From contig NZ_JACHIS010000001.1 of assembly GCF_014203365.1 (NCBI RefSeq), forward strand, positions 4,340,001 to 4,404,000: a stretch of 64,000 nt of DNA, written 5' to 3'. The notes beneath the pieces were generated by a model that saw only the letters and a list, made by a program, of their open reading frames with translations, made no database searches and was not told the DNA's origin. The position numbers and the translations under genes were made by a program. Positions 44,464 through 52,353 of this stretch are shown in pieces (the first letter of the stretch is position 1; each line of letters starts with the position of its first letter). This DNA comes from Actinoalloteichus hymeniacidonis. Lineage in GTDB: Bacteria > Actinomycetota > Actinomycetes > Mycobacteriales > Pseudonocardiaceae.

Positions 44464-44898
44464 ATGCGGATCGGCGAGGTGGCGGCACGCGCGGGATGCA
44501 GCACGCGATCGGTCAGGTACTACGAGCAGCACGGTCTGCTCGAATCCGATCGGCTGGCCAACGGATACCGGGATTACGCCGAGCAGGCGGTGCGTCGCGT
44601 GATCAACATCCGCAGGTTGCTGGACCTGGGGCTCGTCCTGGACGACGTCAGGTACTTCGTGCCATGTCTGGACGGCGATCCGCTCCGGAGCGCACCGCAG
44701 GAGCCCGGCCTCGACATCGTCCGCAGGAGGCTGACCGAACTGACCGGGCGGATCGACACACTCACCGAGATCCGCGACGGGCTCGCCGCACAACTGGCCG
44801 AGGCACAGCGGGAACCGAGAACGGTCGGGACGGGTGCCGTCGGGGCCTCGGACTCCGACGGCACGGTTCCGGTGGCGGTTCCCAGCGCAACGGCGTAG
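44464..44898 (+). CDS. MerR-family transcriptional regulator
   Basis: 144 residues. The N-terminal winged helix shows MRIGEVAARAGCSTRSVRYYEQHGLL, the full MerR signature, followed by a dimerisation helix (about 75-105, RRLTELTGRIDTLTEIRDGL). The effector region carries one cysteine in VPCLDG; it lacks the Cys pairs of metal sensors, so an organic ligand or redox signal is more likely. It follows the SDR gene by 63 bases and most likely acts on the dyad at 43591-43612. The last about 25 residues are a Gly/Ala/Thr tail. Confidence 0.9.
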   Translation: MRIGEVAARAGCSTRSVRYYEQHGLLESDRLANGYRDYAEQAVRRVINIRRLLDLGLVLDDVRYFVPCLDGDPLRSAPQEPGLDIVRRRLTELTGRIDTLTEIRDGLAAQLAEAQREPRTVGTGAVGASDSDGTVPVAVPSATA

Positions 44899-44952
44899 CG
44901 AGCGGGCCGGTCGACAGCCGCCCGGCAACCCGAGGCGACTCCCCGCGACGGC

Positions 44953-45393
44953 TCAGCTCGCGCGACGGGCGAGGTTGTCGAGGAGTTCCCCGTAGATCCG
45001 GCGCAGCCCGATGGGGGCGAAGGTCCGCTCGAAGAAGCCGCCGATTCCGGTGGCACCCTGCCAGGTATTGGTGACCACGACCCGCGACCGGCCTGCCGCG
45101 CCCGGACGAACGGTCCACGTCGTGACCATGCTGGAATTGGCGTCCCGCTCGATCAGGTCACCGTCTGCGGACTGGTCCACGTCGAGCAGGCAGTCGCGGA
45201 TCCGGCTCTTGGTCGCCTGCAGTTTCCAGTGCACCCTCGTTCCCGCACCCGCACCACCCGCAAGCACCTCGTACTCGCTGAACGGCGGGGGCAGTACGGC
45301 GGGTCGGGTCTCCCGATAGTCGGCCAGCAACTCACGCATCCGGGGGATCTCCTGGTCGAACTCCCGCTCGACCGTGACCTTGACCTCAGCCAT
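44953..45393 (-). CDS. SRPBCC (polyketide cyclase/START-like) protein
   Basis: 146 residues from an ATG at 45393 with GGAG 4 bases upstream. The fold pattern is visible: KVTVEREFDQEIPRMRELLADY (strand then helix), WKLQATKSRIRDCLLDV, SSMVTTWTVRP and a long C-terminal helix GLRRIYGELLDNLAR. This is the common SRPBCC cavity protein, which binds a hydrophobic ligand or acts as a cyclase/hydrolase. Single gene between the MerR gene (convergent) and the response-regulator gene (same strand). Function open. Confidence 0.82.
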   Translation of the reverse strand: MAEVKVTVEREFDQEIPRMRELLADYRETRPAVLPPPFSEYEVLAGGAGAGTRVHWKLQATKSRIRDCLLDVDQSADGDLIERDANSSMVTTWTVRPGAAGRSRVVVTNTWQGATGIGGFFERTFAPIGLRRIYGELLDNLARRAS

Positions 45394-45499
45394 GACACTC
45401 CACTTTCGTCCGGGAACCACCGATGAACCGCGCGATCACGGTATCGGTCCGACACCGAGCGACCATCGCCGACCTGGAAGCGAGGCGGAGCAGGCCGTG

Positions 45500-46174
45500 T
45501 CAGCCAGGCCGGACCAACCCGGTCTCGTATGCGGCGATGACGGCCTGGGTTCGGTCGCGTGCGTCGAGTTTGGCCAATAGCGCTCGGACATGAGTCTTGA
45601 CCGTCTCGACACCGAGGAACAGCGTGCCCGCGATCTCGGCGTTGGTCAGTCCGGTGGCGATCAACCGCAGGACCTCGGTCTCTCGTTCGGTCAGCTGCGG
45701 TGCCCGTCGCGACGAGGTCGGGCGGCCGGTGACCAGTGCCCGGATCGCGGCCGGGAACAACAGGGAGTCGCCTGCCGCGATGGTGCGCACGGCATGCAGG
45801 ATCTCCTCCGGCGAGGCGCGTTTCAGCAGGAAACCCTGTGCGCCTGCGTGTAGCGCGTCGAGGACGTTGTCGTCGTTCTCGAAGGTGGTCAGCACCAGGA
45901 TCTTCGGCAGCGCCGGATCTCCCGCGCGTACCCGCCGGGTGGCCTCGATCCCGTCGATCCTGGGCATCCGGATATCCATCAGCACCACCCGTGGGCGCAG
46001 CCTGCGAACGAGTTCGCCCACCTCGACACCGTCGGCGGCCTCGCCGACCACCCGTAGATCGGGTTGGGCGTCGATGATCGCGCGCAGTCCGCCTCGGACC
46101 AACGGCTCGTCGTCGACGATCACGACGTCCACGGTGGACTCGTCGCGGACGTCTGCTCCGGCATCCGTCGCCAT
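45500..46174 (-). CDS. NarL/LuxR-type response regulator
   Basis: 224 residues. The receiver domain has the acidic pair DD (21-22), the phosphoacceptor D67 in LMDIRMPRIDG, a Thr in VLTTFEN and the lysine in FLLKRA. The DNA-binding domain (about 150-215) is LuxR-type with LTERETEVLRLIATGLTNAEIA and VKTHVRALLAKL. The start ATG (46174) lies two bases past the kinase stop, giving tight coupling. It is the partner of the histidine kinase at 46177-47442. Direct repeats at 48435-48468 are a candidate target. Confidence 0.95.
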   Translation of the reverse strand: MATDAGADVRDESTVDVVIVDDEPLVRGGLRAIIDAQPDLRVVGEAADGVEVGELVRRLRPRVVLMDIRMPRIDGIEATRRVRAGDPALPKILVLTTFENDDNVLDALHAGAQGFLLKRASPEEILHAVRTIAAGDSLLFPAAIRALVTGRPTSSRRAPQLTERETEVLRLIATGLTNAEIAGTLFLGVETVKTHVRALLAKLDARDRTQAVIAAYETGLVRPG

Positions 46175-46176
46175 GA

Positions 46177-47442
46177 TCAACTCCCTCCCGCAGGCGTCGG
46201 CAGTATCGCCGAGACCGTCCAGCGGCCGTCGACGACGCCCGAGTCGACCGAACCGCCCAACATCGCGACGCGCTCGCGAACTCCGAGCAGTCCTCGCCCG
46301 CCGCCGGTGCCCTCGCGGCGGCGCGCACGGCCCTCGGGCAGTGGGTTGTCGATGACGAGGCGGAGTTCCTCGGCGGTCACGGCGAGACGAATCCGCACCG
46401 GGGCCCCTGGCGCATGGCGCAGGCAGTTGGTGAGGCACTCCTGCACGATGCGGTAGGCCTCGCGCGACACCTCGGAGGCGAGCGTGTCGAGTATGCCGTC
46501 CACCTGCACCGCCACCTCCGTCCCCGAGGTCCGCGCGGCATCGACGACGGCCCGCAGATCGAGCAGGGTGGGTGCGAGACGGCCGGTGGACTCGTCGTCG
46601 GACTCCTCGTCGCGGAGCAACCCGAGGACGTGATCGAGATCGGTCTGCGCATCGCGGGCGGCCGCCTCGACCGCCCGCATCGCCGCCACTGCGAAGTCGA
46701 CGTCGGTGGACACCGTGTGCCGGGCGGCGCCCGCCTGAACGCTCACCACGCTCAGCGCGTGGCCCACCGAGTCGTGCAGTTCCCTGGCCAGCCGGTGCCG
46801 TTCGGCCCTTCGCATCGATCTGCGACGTTGCTCGATGGCACGTTCCTCCGGCGTCGGTCCGAGCAGCGAGCCCGCCAGGCGACTCAGCAGCCGACCCGAG
46901 CCCGCAGCCAGCAGGATCAAGCCGAGTAGAACGAGCACCGACAGCGGCGGCAGCCACCAGCGAAGGGGTCCGAGATCGTCGATCGGCCAGCCCGACGGCG
47001 GCCGCAGTTCGCTCAGCAGCGGTGCCAGCAGCCCGATCACGACAGCGGGCGGCACGGTGAGCGTGAGTGCGGCGAGGACCCCGCCGATCACGAGGTGGAT
47101 CATGAACCACAGGCTGGTACGACGCCGAGCCTGCCGACTTCTCGCGCGCCCGATCGGCAGTTCCGCGACGGGCCCGCCCAACAGTGCTCGGGCCGCGCTC
47201 ACCGAGAGCTCCCGGACGGGTGCGGCCAAACCGATGAACGCGACCAACGGCAGCGCCGCCAGGGTCGCCACGATCAGTACCGGCAGTTCGCTCGTCGCGT
47301 GCGGCCGCCAGAGGATCTCGACGGCCACACCGGTCAACGCGACGAACGGCACCAGCAACGCGCCGCCCAGGATGAGGTGGACCCAACGACGGTAGGTCGT
47401 GGCGGCCACCACCGGGCGCAGCACGCGAAGCAGGAATCTCAT
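46177..47442 (-). CDS. NarL-family sensor histidine kinase
   Basis: 421 residues from the ATG at 47442. About six membrane segments in residues 20-185 with only short outside loops, so it lacks a large extracellular sensor and may sense within the membrane. HisKA_3 has the phospho-histidine H223 in ARELHDSVGHAL, followed by an ATPase domain with LTNCLRHA (N box) and GGGRGLLGVRERV (G box). It lies 7 bases from the upstream membrane-protein gene and 2 bases from the regulator gene, forming a three-gene operon. Confidence 0.93.
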   Translation of the reverse strand: MRFLLRVLRPVVAATTYRRWVHLILGGALLVPFVALTGVAVEILWRPHATSELPVLIVATLAALPLVAFIGLAAPVRELSVSAARALLGGPVAELPIGRARSRQARRRTSLWFMIHLVIGGVLAALTLTVPPAVVIGLLAPLLSELRPPSGWPIDDLGPLRWWLPPLSVLVLLGLILLAAGSGRLLSRLAGSLLGPTPEERAIEQRRRSMRRAERHRLARELHDSVGHALSVVSVQAGAARHTVSTDVDFAVAAMRAVEAAARDAQTDLDHVLGLLRDEESDDESTGRLAPTLLDLRAVVDAARTSGTEVAVQVDGILDTLASEVSREAYRIVQECLTNCLRHAPGAPVRIRLAVTAEELRLVIDNPLPEGRARRREGTGGGRGLLGVRERVAMLGGSVDSGVVDGRWTVSAILPTPAGGS

Positions 47443-47449
47443 GGGCCTA

Positions 47450-48334
47450 TCACGGTAGCCGCGCGGCGACGGGATCGGCGGCCACGATGCCGTCTCCCGG
47501 GCGGGTACGCAGTTGGTAGACCCAGGTCGTGGCGGCGAGCGCCGGTCCCAGCAACGCCCAACTGCCATAGAACAAGGTGAACACCCACTCCGCCAGAGCG
47601 GCGGGCTCGGACGATTCCGCAGGCACCAGCAACACCGGGATGATCGTGATCAACGCCCCCGCTCCGAACCACCCACCGGCCAACAACAGCCACCGGGGAA
47701 GGAATCCGAAGCCTCGGAAGAGCAGCGCGAGGATCAGGACCGCACCCGCCAGGGCGAAGATCGCCGGAATCCAGCCTGCGTCGAAACCCTGGGCGACCGA
47801 TTCACCGATGACCCCGATGTCGAAGCCCAGGGCCCAGGCCGTCTTGACCGCCGGATACACCAACACCAGGACCAGAGCGGCGATGCCGAACCACGAGCCG
47901 CGAGGCCCGGGGGTGGCGAAGGTCCGGCCGCTCAACATGCTCGCGGCGAGCAAAGCGAATGCGATCGCCGCAACCGTTCGAACCGCCATCGGCAGAAGCT
48001 CGTAGGGCATCGGCATTCCGAAGAACGCCAAGGGAACCCCGAAGACCTGGATGAGCAGTCCGGTCGAGGTCCACAACAAGGCCGCACCGGCCAGCACGCC
48101 GATCGTGACGGACGTCGGATGCCGGTGCAGGCGGGCCGAGCCGAGCAGCAGGGCCGCGACGAGACCGAGACCGGCGGCCACCGTGTCGAACCACAGGGGG
48201 ACACCGGTCGTTCTGGTGAGCACGTCGGTCGGGGCGGGCAGCAGGCCGATCACCGCCAGCGCTACGCAGCAGAGCAGCGCGGCCCTGGCCAGACTGCGCG
48301 CGAGTGGGTGGATTCCAGGAGCGGGATGTGTCAT
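47450..48334 (-). CDS. polytopic membrane protein of the two-component operon
   Basis: 294 residues with about 8 hydrophobic segments and little soluble sequence; no catalytic motif or transporter signature that I know. It is the first gene of the operon with the kinase (7 bases) and response regulator. Accessory membrane proteins in this position often sense the signal or inhibit the kinase (as LiaF does for LiaS), so a signalling role is inferred from context only. The ATG at 48334 follows AGG at 5 bases. Could also be a DUF-type conserved permease. Confidence 0.7.
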   Translation of the reverse strand: MTHPAPGIHPLARSLARAALLCCVALAVIGLLPAPTDVLTRTTGVPLWFDTVAAGLGLVAALLLGSARLHRHPTSVTIGVLAGAALLWTSTGLLIQVFGVPLAFFGMPMPYELLPMAVRTVAAIAFALLAASMLSGRTFATPGPRGSWFGIAALVLVLVYPAVKTAWALGFDIGVIGESVAQGFDAGWIPAIFALAGAVLILALLFRGFGFLPRWLLLAGGWFGAGALITIIPVLLVPAESSEPAALAEWVFTLFYGSWALLGPALAATTWVYQLRTRPGDGIVAADPVAARLP

Positions 48335-48434
48335 CGCGACCTGCCTCTCGGTGCTCGGTGCCGATGTGGACGGCCGGGCCGTCGAACCGGCTGGGCGTTG
48401 TCACCGTGAGCGTCTCCTCCCGGCGGCGTCCTCG

Positions 48435-48468
48435 GCCTCCCTCGCGCGAGGGAGCCGCCTCCCTCGCG
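48435..48468. repeat. direct repeat plus palindrome upstream of the sensor operon
   Basis: GCCTCCCTCGCG occurs twice (48435-48446 and 48457-48468, 22 bases apart), and the first copy begins the palindrome CTCCCTCG-CG-CGAGGGAG (48437-48454). It lies about 100-134 bases upstream of the membrane-protein start and 160 bases upstream of the divergent PEBP-like gene. Candidate binding site for the operon's NarL-type regulator, by inference. Confidence 0.5.
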
Positions 48469-48629
48469 GGGGTGGACTCCGCAGCCGGGCGGCTCCGGGC
48501 GTCGGACCGACCCTCGGCGGTTCGGGCACGCCCGGCGTGCGGTCAACAGGCGGCGCGATGCGGGGGAACGCCGATAGGGTCTTCGGCGAGCGCAATCGAT
48601 CTCGAACGAGCCAATGCACGAGGAGTGCC

Positions 48630-49166
48630 ATGAACCTGGACCGGCCGGTCGCCCCCGATCCCTACTCGTTGCTGCCCTCGGTGCCGTCCTTCACGGTGAC
48701 CAGCTCCGATGTCACCGACGGCGAGACGCTGCCCCTGCGTCAGGTCTCTGCGGGCGCGGGCGGCGACGACGTGTCCCCGCAGCTGAGCTGGTCGGGTTTC
48801 CCCGCCGACACGCAGGGTTTCGTCGTCACCTGCTTCGACCCGGACGCACCGACCCCGGCCGGTTTCTGGCATTGGGGCGTGGTCAATCTGCCCGCCGACA
48901 CCACGGAGCTGCCCAGCGGGGCGGGCGCCCTCGATGCACCGCTGCCCGGCGCCGCCTTCGCGGTGCGCAACGACCTGGGTGCCAGGGGCTACGCGGGTGC
49001 CGCTCCCCCGCCCGGTGACCACCCACACCGCTACTACTTCGCCGTGCACGCCATCGACGTGCCCGCGCTGGAGGTGGACGAGGGCACGAGCCTGACCGTG
49101 GTCAGCTTCAACCTCGTCTTCCACACGCTGGCCAGGGCGATCATCACCCCCGTCTTCTCCCACTGA
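48630..49166 (+). CDS. PEBP family protein (YbhB/YbcL type)
   Basis: 178 residues from an ATG at 48630 with AGGAG 4 bases upstream. The bacterial PEBP core is visible: SPQLSWSGFPADTQGFVVTCFDPDAP, then FWHWGVVNLP, then GYAGAAPPPGDHPHRYYFAVHAID. The conserved D-P-D-A-P and G-x-x-P-P-x-G-x-x-H-R-Y positions line the anion-binding pocket. No signal peptide. Bacterial members are widespread with unproven roles (kinase inhibition in eukaryotic relatives). It is divergent from the sensor operon. Confidence 0.93.
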   Translation: MNLDRPVAPDPYSLLPSVPSFTVTSSDVTDGETLPLRQVSAGAGGDDVSPQLSWSGFPADTQGFVVTCFDPDAPTPAGFWHWGVVNLPADTTELPSGAGALDAPLPGAAFAVRNDLGARGYAGAAPPPGDHPHRYYFAVHAIDVPALEVDEGTSLTVVSFNLVFHTLARAIITPVFSH

Positions 49167-49245
49167 ATCCGACGTAGCCAGGCGGCCGGCGCCTGCGAGG
49201 ACACCTCGCCCGCCGGCCGCCTTGATAACAGGAGCACCCTCCACC

Positions 49246-50427
49246 GTGAGCATCCGTGTCCTGCCCGGGTTCGTGGCGTTGACCCTGGCCGTCGTCGTGG
49301 CGTCGATCGCGTTCCTGCCCTACGTGGCTCGGCAGTATCGACGCCGAGGGCAACTGGGTTTAGGCCATGCGGCGATCGCCTTCGGCTTCCTCTGTTACCT
49401 ATTGGGTCTGCTGGCCTACGTGTTGATCCCCATCCCCCCGGTGGCCCCCGGCTTCTGCGAGGCCTATGACTGGGTCCGTCCGCAGCTCAGCCCACTGGCC
49501 AGCCTCGCCGGACTCCCGTCGACGTTCGGCTCCGGCGGTGTCCGCGCCCTGCTCGTCGACTCCGCTTTCCAACAGTTCGCGATGAACATCGCGTTGTTCG
49601 TGCCGCTGGGCATGTTCGTCCGACACATGTTCCGCCGAGGTTTCCTCGCCACGGTGGCGATCGGAGCGGCGGCGACCCTGTTCATCGAGTTCACCCAGCT
49701 CACCGGCATCTGGTTCATCTACCCGTGCCCGTATCGCTTGTTCGATGTCGACGACCTGCTGGCCAACGGAATGGGCGCGGTCATCGGTGCCGTACTCGCC
49801 CCGCTGCTGCGGCTGGTGCCCGGTCAGCGGGTGGGCGCCGCCCCGGGGATCCCCCGGCCCGTGACCGTGAGCCGCCGGCTACTCGGAATGGCCTGCGACC
49901 TGCTGGTGATGTTCCTCAGCGGCAACGTCGGCCTGTTGATCGTCACCTGGTTGCTGGGCACCGATGCCACAGCCGAGGACGGGCTGCCCTGGACCCACGC
50001 GGTCGCCCAGTGGGGCCTGCCCGCGTTGTTGATCGGGACCAGTCTGCTGATGCGCAGGGCGACCCCGGGACAGCAGATCGTCCTGCTGCGTCTGACCAGC
50101 AGGGACGGCGACGGGGCCACGCCGCTGCAGGCGATCATCTGGTGGATCAGCGGATTCGGGGTGTTCGGCATCCTGCAGACGGCGGCGTTGATCTGGTGGG
50201 CGCCTGCGGCGTGGACCGCCCTGGGACTGGCCGCCCTGCACGCGGTGGCTCTACCACTGACCCGTGACCGGCGGGGAATCAGCGGCCTGCTCAGCGGGTT
50301 GCATGCGGTGGATGCCCGAATCGATCGAACACCCGAGCCGCCGACCGACGGAGTCACCGACGCCGATACCGACGCCGAGCCGGTGGCGGCGCGATCCCGG
50401 CGGACCGACGACGACGCGACGCGATAA
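49246..50427 (+). CDS. VanZ-RDD fusion membrane protein
   Basis: 393 residues from a GTG at 49246; a TTG at 49222 is possible. The N-terminal VanZ-like domain (about 1-185) has five membrane segments with NIALFVPLGMFV and ALFIEFTQL-type runs followed by FDVDDLLANGMGAVIG, the VanZ signature. The C-terminal RDD domain (about 200-345) begins RRLLGMACDLLVMFLSG, with the conserved Arg, Asp and Asp positions of RDD, and has more helices and an acidic tail. VanZ relatives give low-level teicoplanin resistance; RDD function is unclear. The two folds joined in one polypeptide is a known but uncommon arrangement. Confidence 0.85.
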   Translation: MSIRVLPGFVALTLAVVVASIAFLPYVARQYRRRGQLGLGHAAIAFGFLCYLLGLLAYVLIPIPPVAPGFCEAYDWVRPQLSPLASLAGLPSTFGSGGVRALLVDSAFQQFAMNIALFVPLGMFVRHMFRRGFLATVAIGAAATLFIEFTQLTGIWFIYPCPYRLFDVDDLLANGMGAVIGAVLAPLLRLVPGQRVGAAPGIPRPVTVSRRLLGMACDLLVMFLSGNVGLLIVTWLLGTDATAEDGLPWTHAVAQWGLPALLIGTSLLMRRATPGQQIVLLRLTSRDGDGATPLQAIIWWISGFGVFGILQTAALIWWAPAAWTALGLAALHAVALPLTRDRRGISGLLSGLHAVDARIDRTPEPPTDGVTDADTDAEPVAARSRRTDDDATR

Positions 50428-50437
50428 CCGCCTCGCA

Positions 50438-50474
50438 CGCGGCGGAGCCGGACCGTTGTTCGCGCTCCGCCGCG
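50438..50474 (+). terminator. terminator after the VanZ-RDD gene
   Basis: An 11-base-pair stem (50438-50448 with 50464-50474, arm CGCGGCGGAGC) with a 15-base loop starts 11 bases past the stop codon. A second hairpin (GGCGGGTC/GACCCGCC, 50532-50555) lies further on in the 226-base gap before mtr. Confidence 0.65.
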
Positions 50475-50653
50475 CGATGCGTCACCTCGGTGGACTCGGC
50501 GTGACGGCAGCCACGCAGACTCCTCGCAGCAGGCGGGTCACGGCGACGACCCGCCATCGAACACCGCGCCGACACGCCTAGCGTGACGGGCAACGCGGCG
50601 CAGACCGACCAGAACTCGAAAACCCGGCCACCAGCGACAGTGGAGATGACGGC

Positions 50654-52042
50654 GTGCAGCATTTCGACCTTGCCATCGTAGGCACCGGATCGGGCAACTC
50701 GATCGTCGATGAGCGGTTCGCGGATTGGAACGTGGCGCTGATCGAACGCGGCACCTTCGGCGGCACCTGCCTCAACGTGGGCTGCATCCCGACGAAGATG
50801 TTCGTGCACGCCGCCGACCTGGCCGCCACGCCCGCCGCATCGGCCCGCCTGGGCGTCGACTCGGAGCTACAGGGGGTGCGCTGGCCCGAGGTGCGGGATC
50901 GGATCTTCGGCCGGATCGACCCCATCTCGCAGGGTGGCAGGCAGTACCGCGTCGAGGGCAGTCCCAATGTGACCGTCTTCGAGGGCACCGGCCGCTTCGT
51001 CGGCGACAAGATGTTGGCGGTGACCAGCGCGGGCACCGATGAGAAGACGATCAGCGCGGACCGTTTCGTGCTGGCGGCGGGCAGCAGGCCGATCCTGCCC
51101 GCGGTGCCGGGAATGGCCGACGTCGGCGCGCACACCAGCGACACCATCATGCGGTTGGAGACGCTGCCGAAGCGGATGGTCATCGTGGGCGGCGGTTTCA
51201 TCGCGGCCGAGATGGCACACGTCTTCAGTTCGTTCGGCACCGAGATCACCCTCGTGACCCGCTCCGGTGCCCTGCTACGGCAGGAGGATCTCGACGTCTC
51301 CCGCCGGTTCTCCGAAATGGCGGCCGAACGCTGGGATGTGCGTTTCGACCAGGAGATCACCAGTGTGGAGCGGCAGGACGATCTCATCCGCGTGCACCTG
51401 AACGGTCCCGACGGCGCCTCCACCGCAGCGGGCGACACCCTGCTGGTCGCGGCGGGGCGCGCGCCGAACTCCGACCTGCTGCATCTGGATCACACCGGTG
51501 TGCAGCTGCACCCGGATGGCCGGGTCGTGGTCGACGAATACCAGCGCACGGGTGTCGAGGGCATCTGGGCACTCGGCGACATCAGCTCGTCGCATCAGCT
51601 CAAGCACGTCGCCAATCACGAGACCAGGATCGTGCAGCACAACCTGTTGCACCCCGATAATCCCCGCGCCTCGGATCACCGATTCGTCCCCCATGCGGTG
51701 TTCTCCTCGCCGCAGGTGGCCTCGGTCGGTCTCACCGAGCAGGAGGCGTTGGCGCAGGGACTCCGGTTCGTCAGTGCGACCCAGGACTACGGCGACATCG
51801 CCTACGGCTGGGCCATGGAGGACACCACGGGCTTCTGCAAGCTGATCGCCGAGGCCGACACCGGGCGACTGCTGGGCGCGCACATCATCGGCCCGCAGGC
51901 CGCCACGCTGATCCAGCCGCTGATCCAGGCGATGAGCTTCGGTCTCGATGCCCGGCGGATGGCCCGCGAGCAGTACTGGATCCACCCGGCGATGCCGGAG
52001 TTGGTGGAGAACGCGCTGCTCAAGCTGCCGTTGTCGGACTGA
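50654..52042 (+). CDS. mtr: mycothione reductase
   Basis: 462 residues, pyridine nucleotide-disulphide oxidoreductase family. An N-terminal FAD motif (AIVGTGSGN), the redox-active disulphide C39/C44 in GGTCLNVGCIPTK, an NADPH motif (VIVGGGFIAAEMA), FAD motif ALGDISS and a C-terminal dimerisation domain with the catalytic His-Glu in HPAMPELVE are complete. Mtr reduces mycothiol disulphide with NADPH, keeping the actinobacterial thiol buffer reduced. Preceded by terminators and followed by a hairpin, so it appears to be a single-gene unit. Confidence 0.96.
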   Translation: MQHFDLAIVGTGSGNSIVDERFADWNVALIERGTFGGTCLNVGCIPTKMFVHAADLAATPAASARLGVDSELQGVRWPEVRDRIFGRIDPISQGGRQYRVEGSPNVTVFEGTGRFVGDKMLAVTSAGTDEKTISADRFVLAAGSRPILPAVPGMADVGAHTSDTIMRLETLPKRMVIVGGGFIAAEMAHVFSSFGTEITLVTRSGALLRQEDLDVSRRFSEMAAERWDVRFDQEITSVERQDDLIRVHLNGPDGASTAAGDTLLVAAGRAPNSDLLHLDHTGVQLHPDGRVVVDEYQRTGVEGIWALGDISSSHQLKHVANHETRIVQHNLLHPDNPRASDHRFVPHAVFSSPQVASVGLTEQEALAQGLRFVSATQDYGDIAYGWAMEDTTGFCKLIAEADTGRLLGAHIIGPQAATLIQPLIQAMSFGLDARRMAREQYWIHPAMPELVENALLKLPLSD

Positions 52043-52051
52043 TCCTTCGGT

Positions 52052-52080
52052 GGGCGCCTCGCAGACAAGGCGGGGCGCCC
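52052..52080 (+). terminator. terminator after mtr
   Basis: GGGCGCC (52052-52058) and GGCGCCC (52074-52080) form a perfect 7-base-pair stem with a 15-base loop just after the mtr stop at 52042. Confidence 0.5.
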
Positions 52081-52097
52081 GCTCGGCACGGATCACG

Positions 52098-52126
52098 GGT
52101 TGATGAGCCGCCCAATTGGGTAATCT
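52098..52126 (+). promoter_or_regulatory. candidate promoter of the small basic protein gene
   Basis: A -35-like GGTTGA (52098-52103), a 17-base spacer and a -10 TAATCT (52121-52126) lie upstream. The predicted start is near 52132, where an in-frame ATG begins, so a leaderless 64-residue form is possible besides the internal start at 52183. Confidence 0.5.
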
Positions 52127-52182
52127 CGGACATGACGCCGCAGGAGCGGCGTCGGAATCAACGAGAAAAGGAGTTGGTCGCT

Positions 52183-52326
52183 ATGGCATCGCTGTTCTCG
52201 CGTATCCAGGACTTCGCCAAGAGCCCGAAGGCCCAGGAGGCACTCGACAAGGCCAAGCAGATGGCCAACGACCCGAAGAACAAGGAGAAGGTCCAGGGCT
52301 ACCTGGCCAAATTCCGCAAGAAGTGA
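52183..52326 (+). CDS. small basic helical protein (47 residues)
   Basis: 47 residues from the ATG at 52183, chosen because AAAGGAG lies 9 bases upstream; an in-frame ATG at 52132 would add 17 residues. The sequence is one or two helices rich in Lys/Ala (FAKSPKAQEALDKAKQMA, DPKNKEKVQGYLAKF), with no membrane segment. Short proteins of this kind are common in actinobacteria next to mycothiol or stress genes. No family name known to me with certainty. It lies between mtr and a convergent MFS gene. Confidence 0.7.
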   Translation: MASLFSRIQDFAKSPKAQEALDKAKQMANDPKNKEKVQGYLAKFRKK

Positions 52327-52353
52327 GCGTGGACTCGTGAGTGTGGGCCGTCG

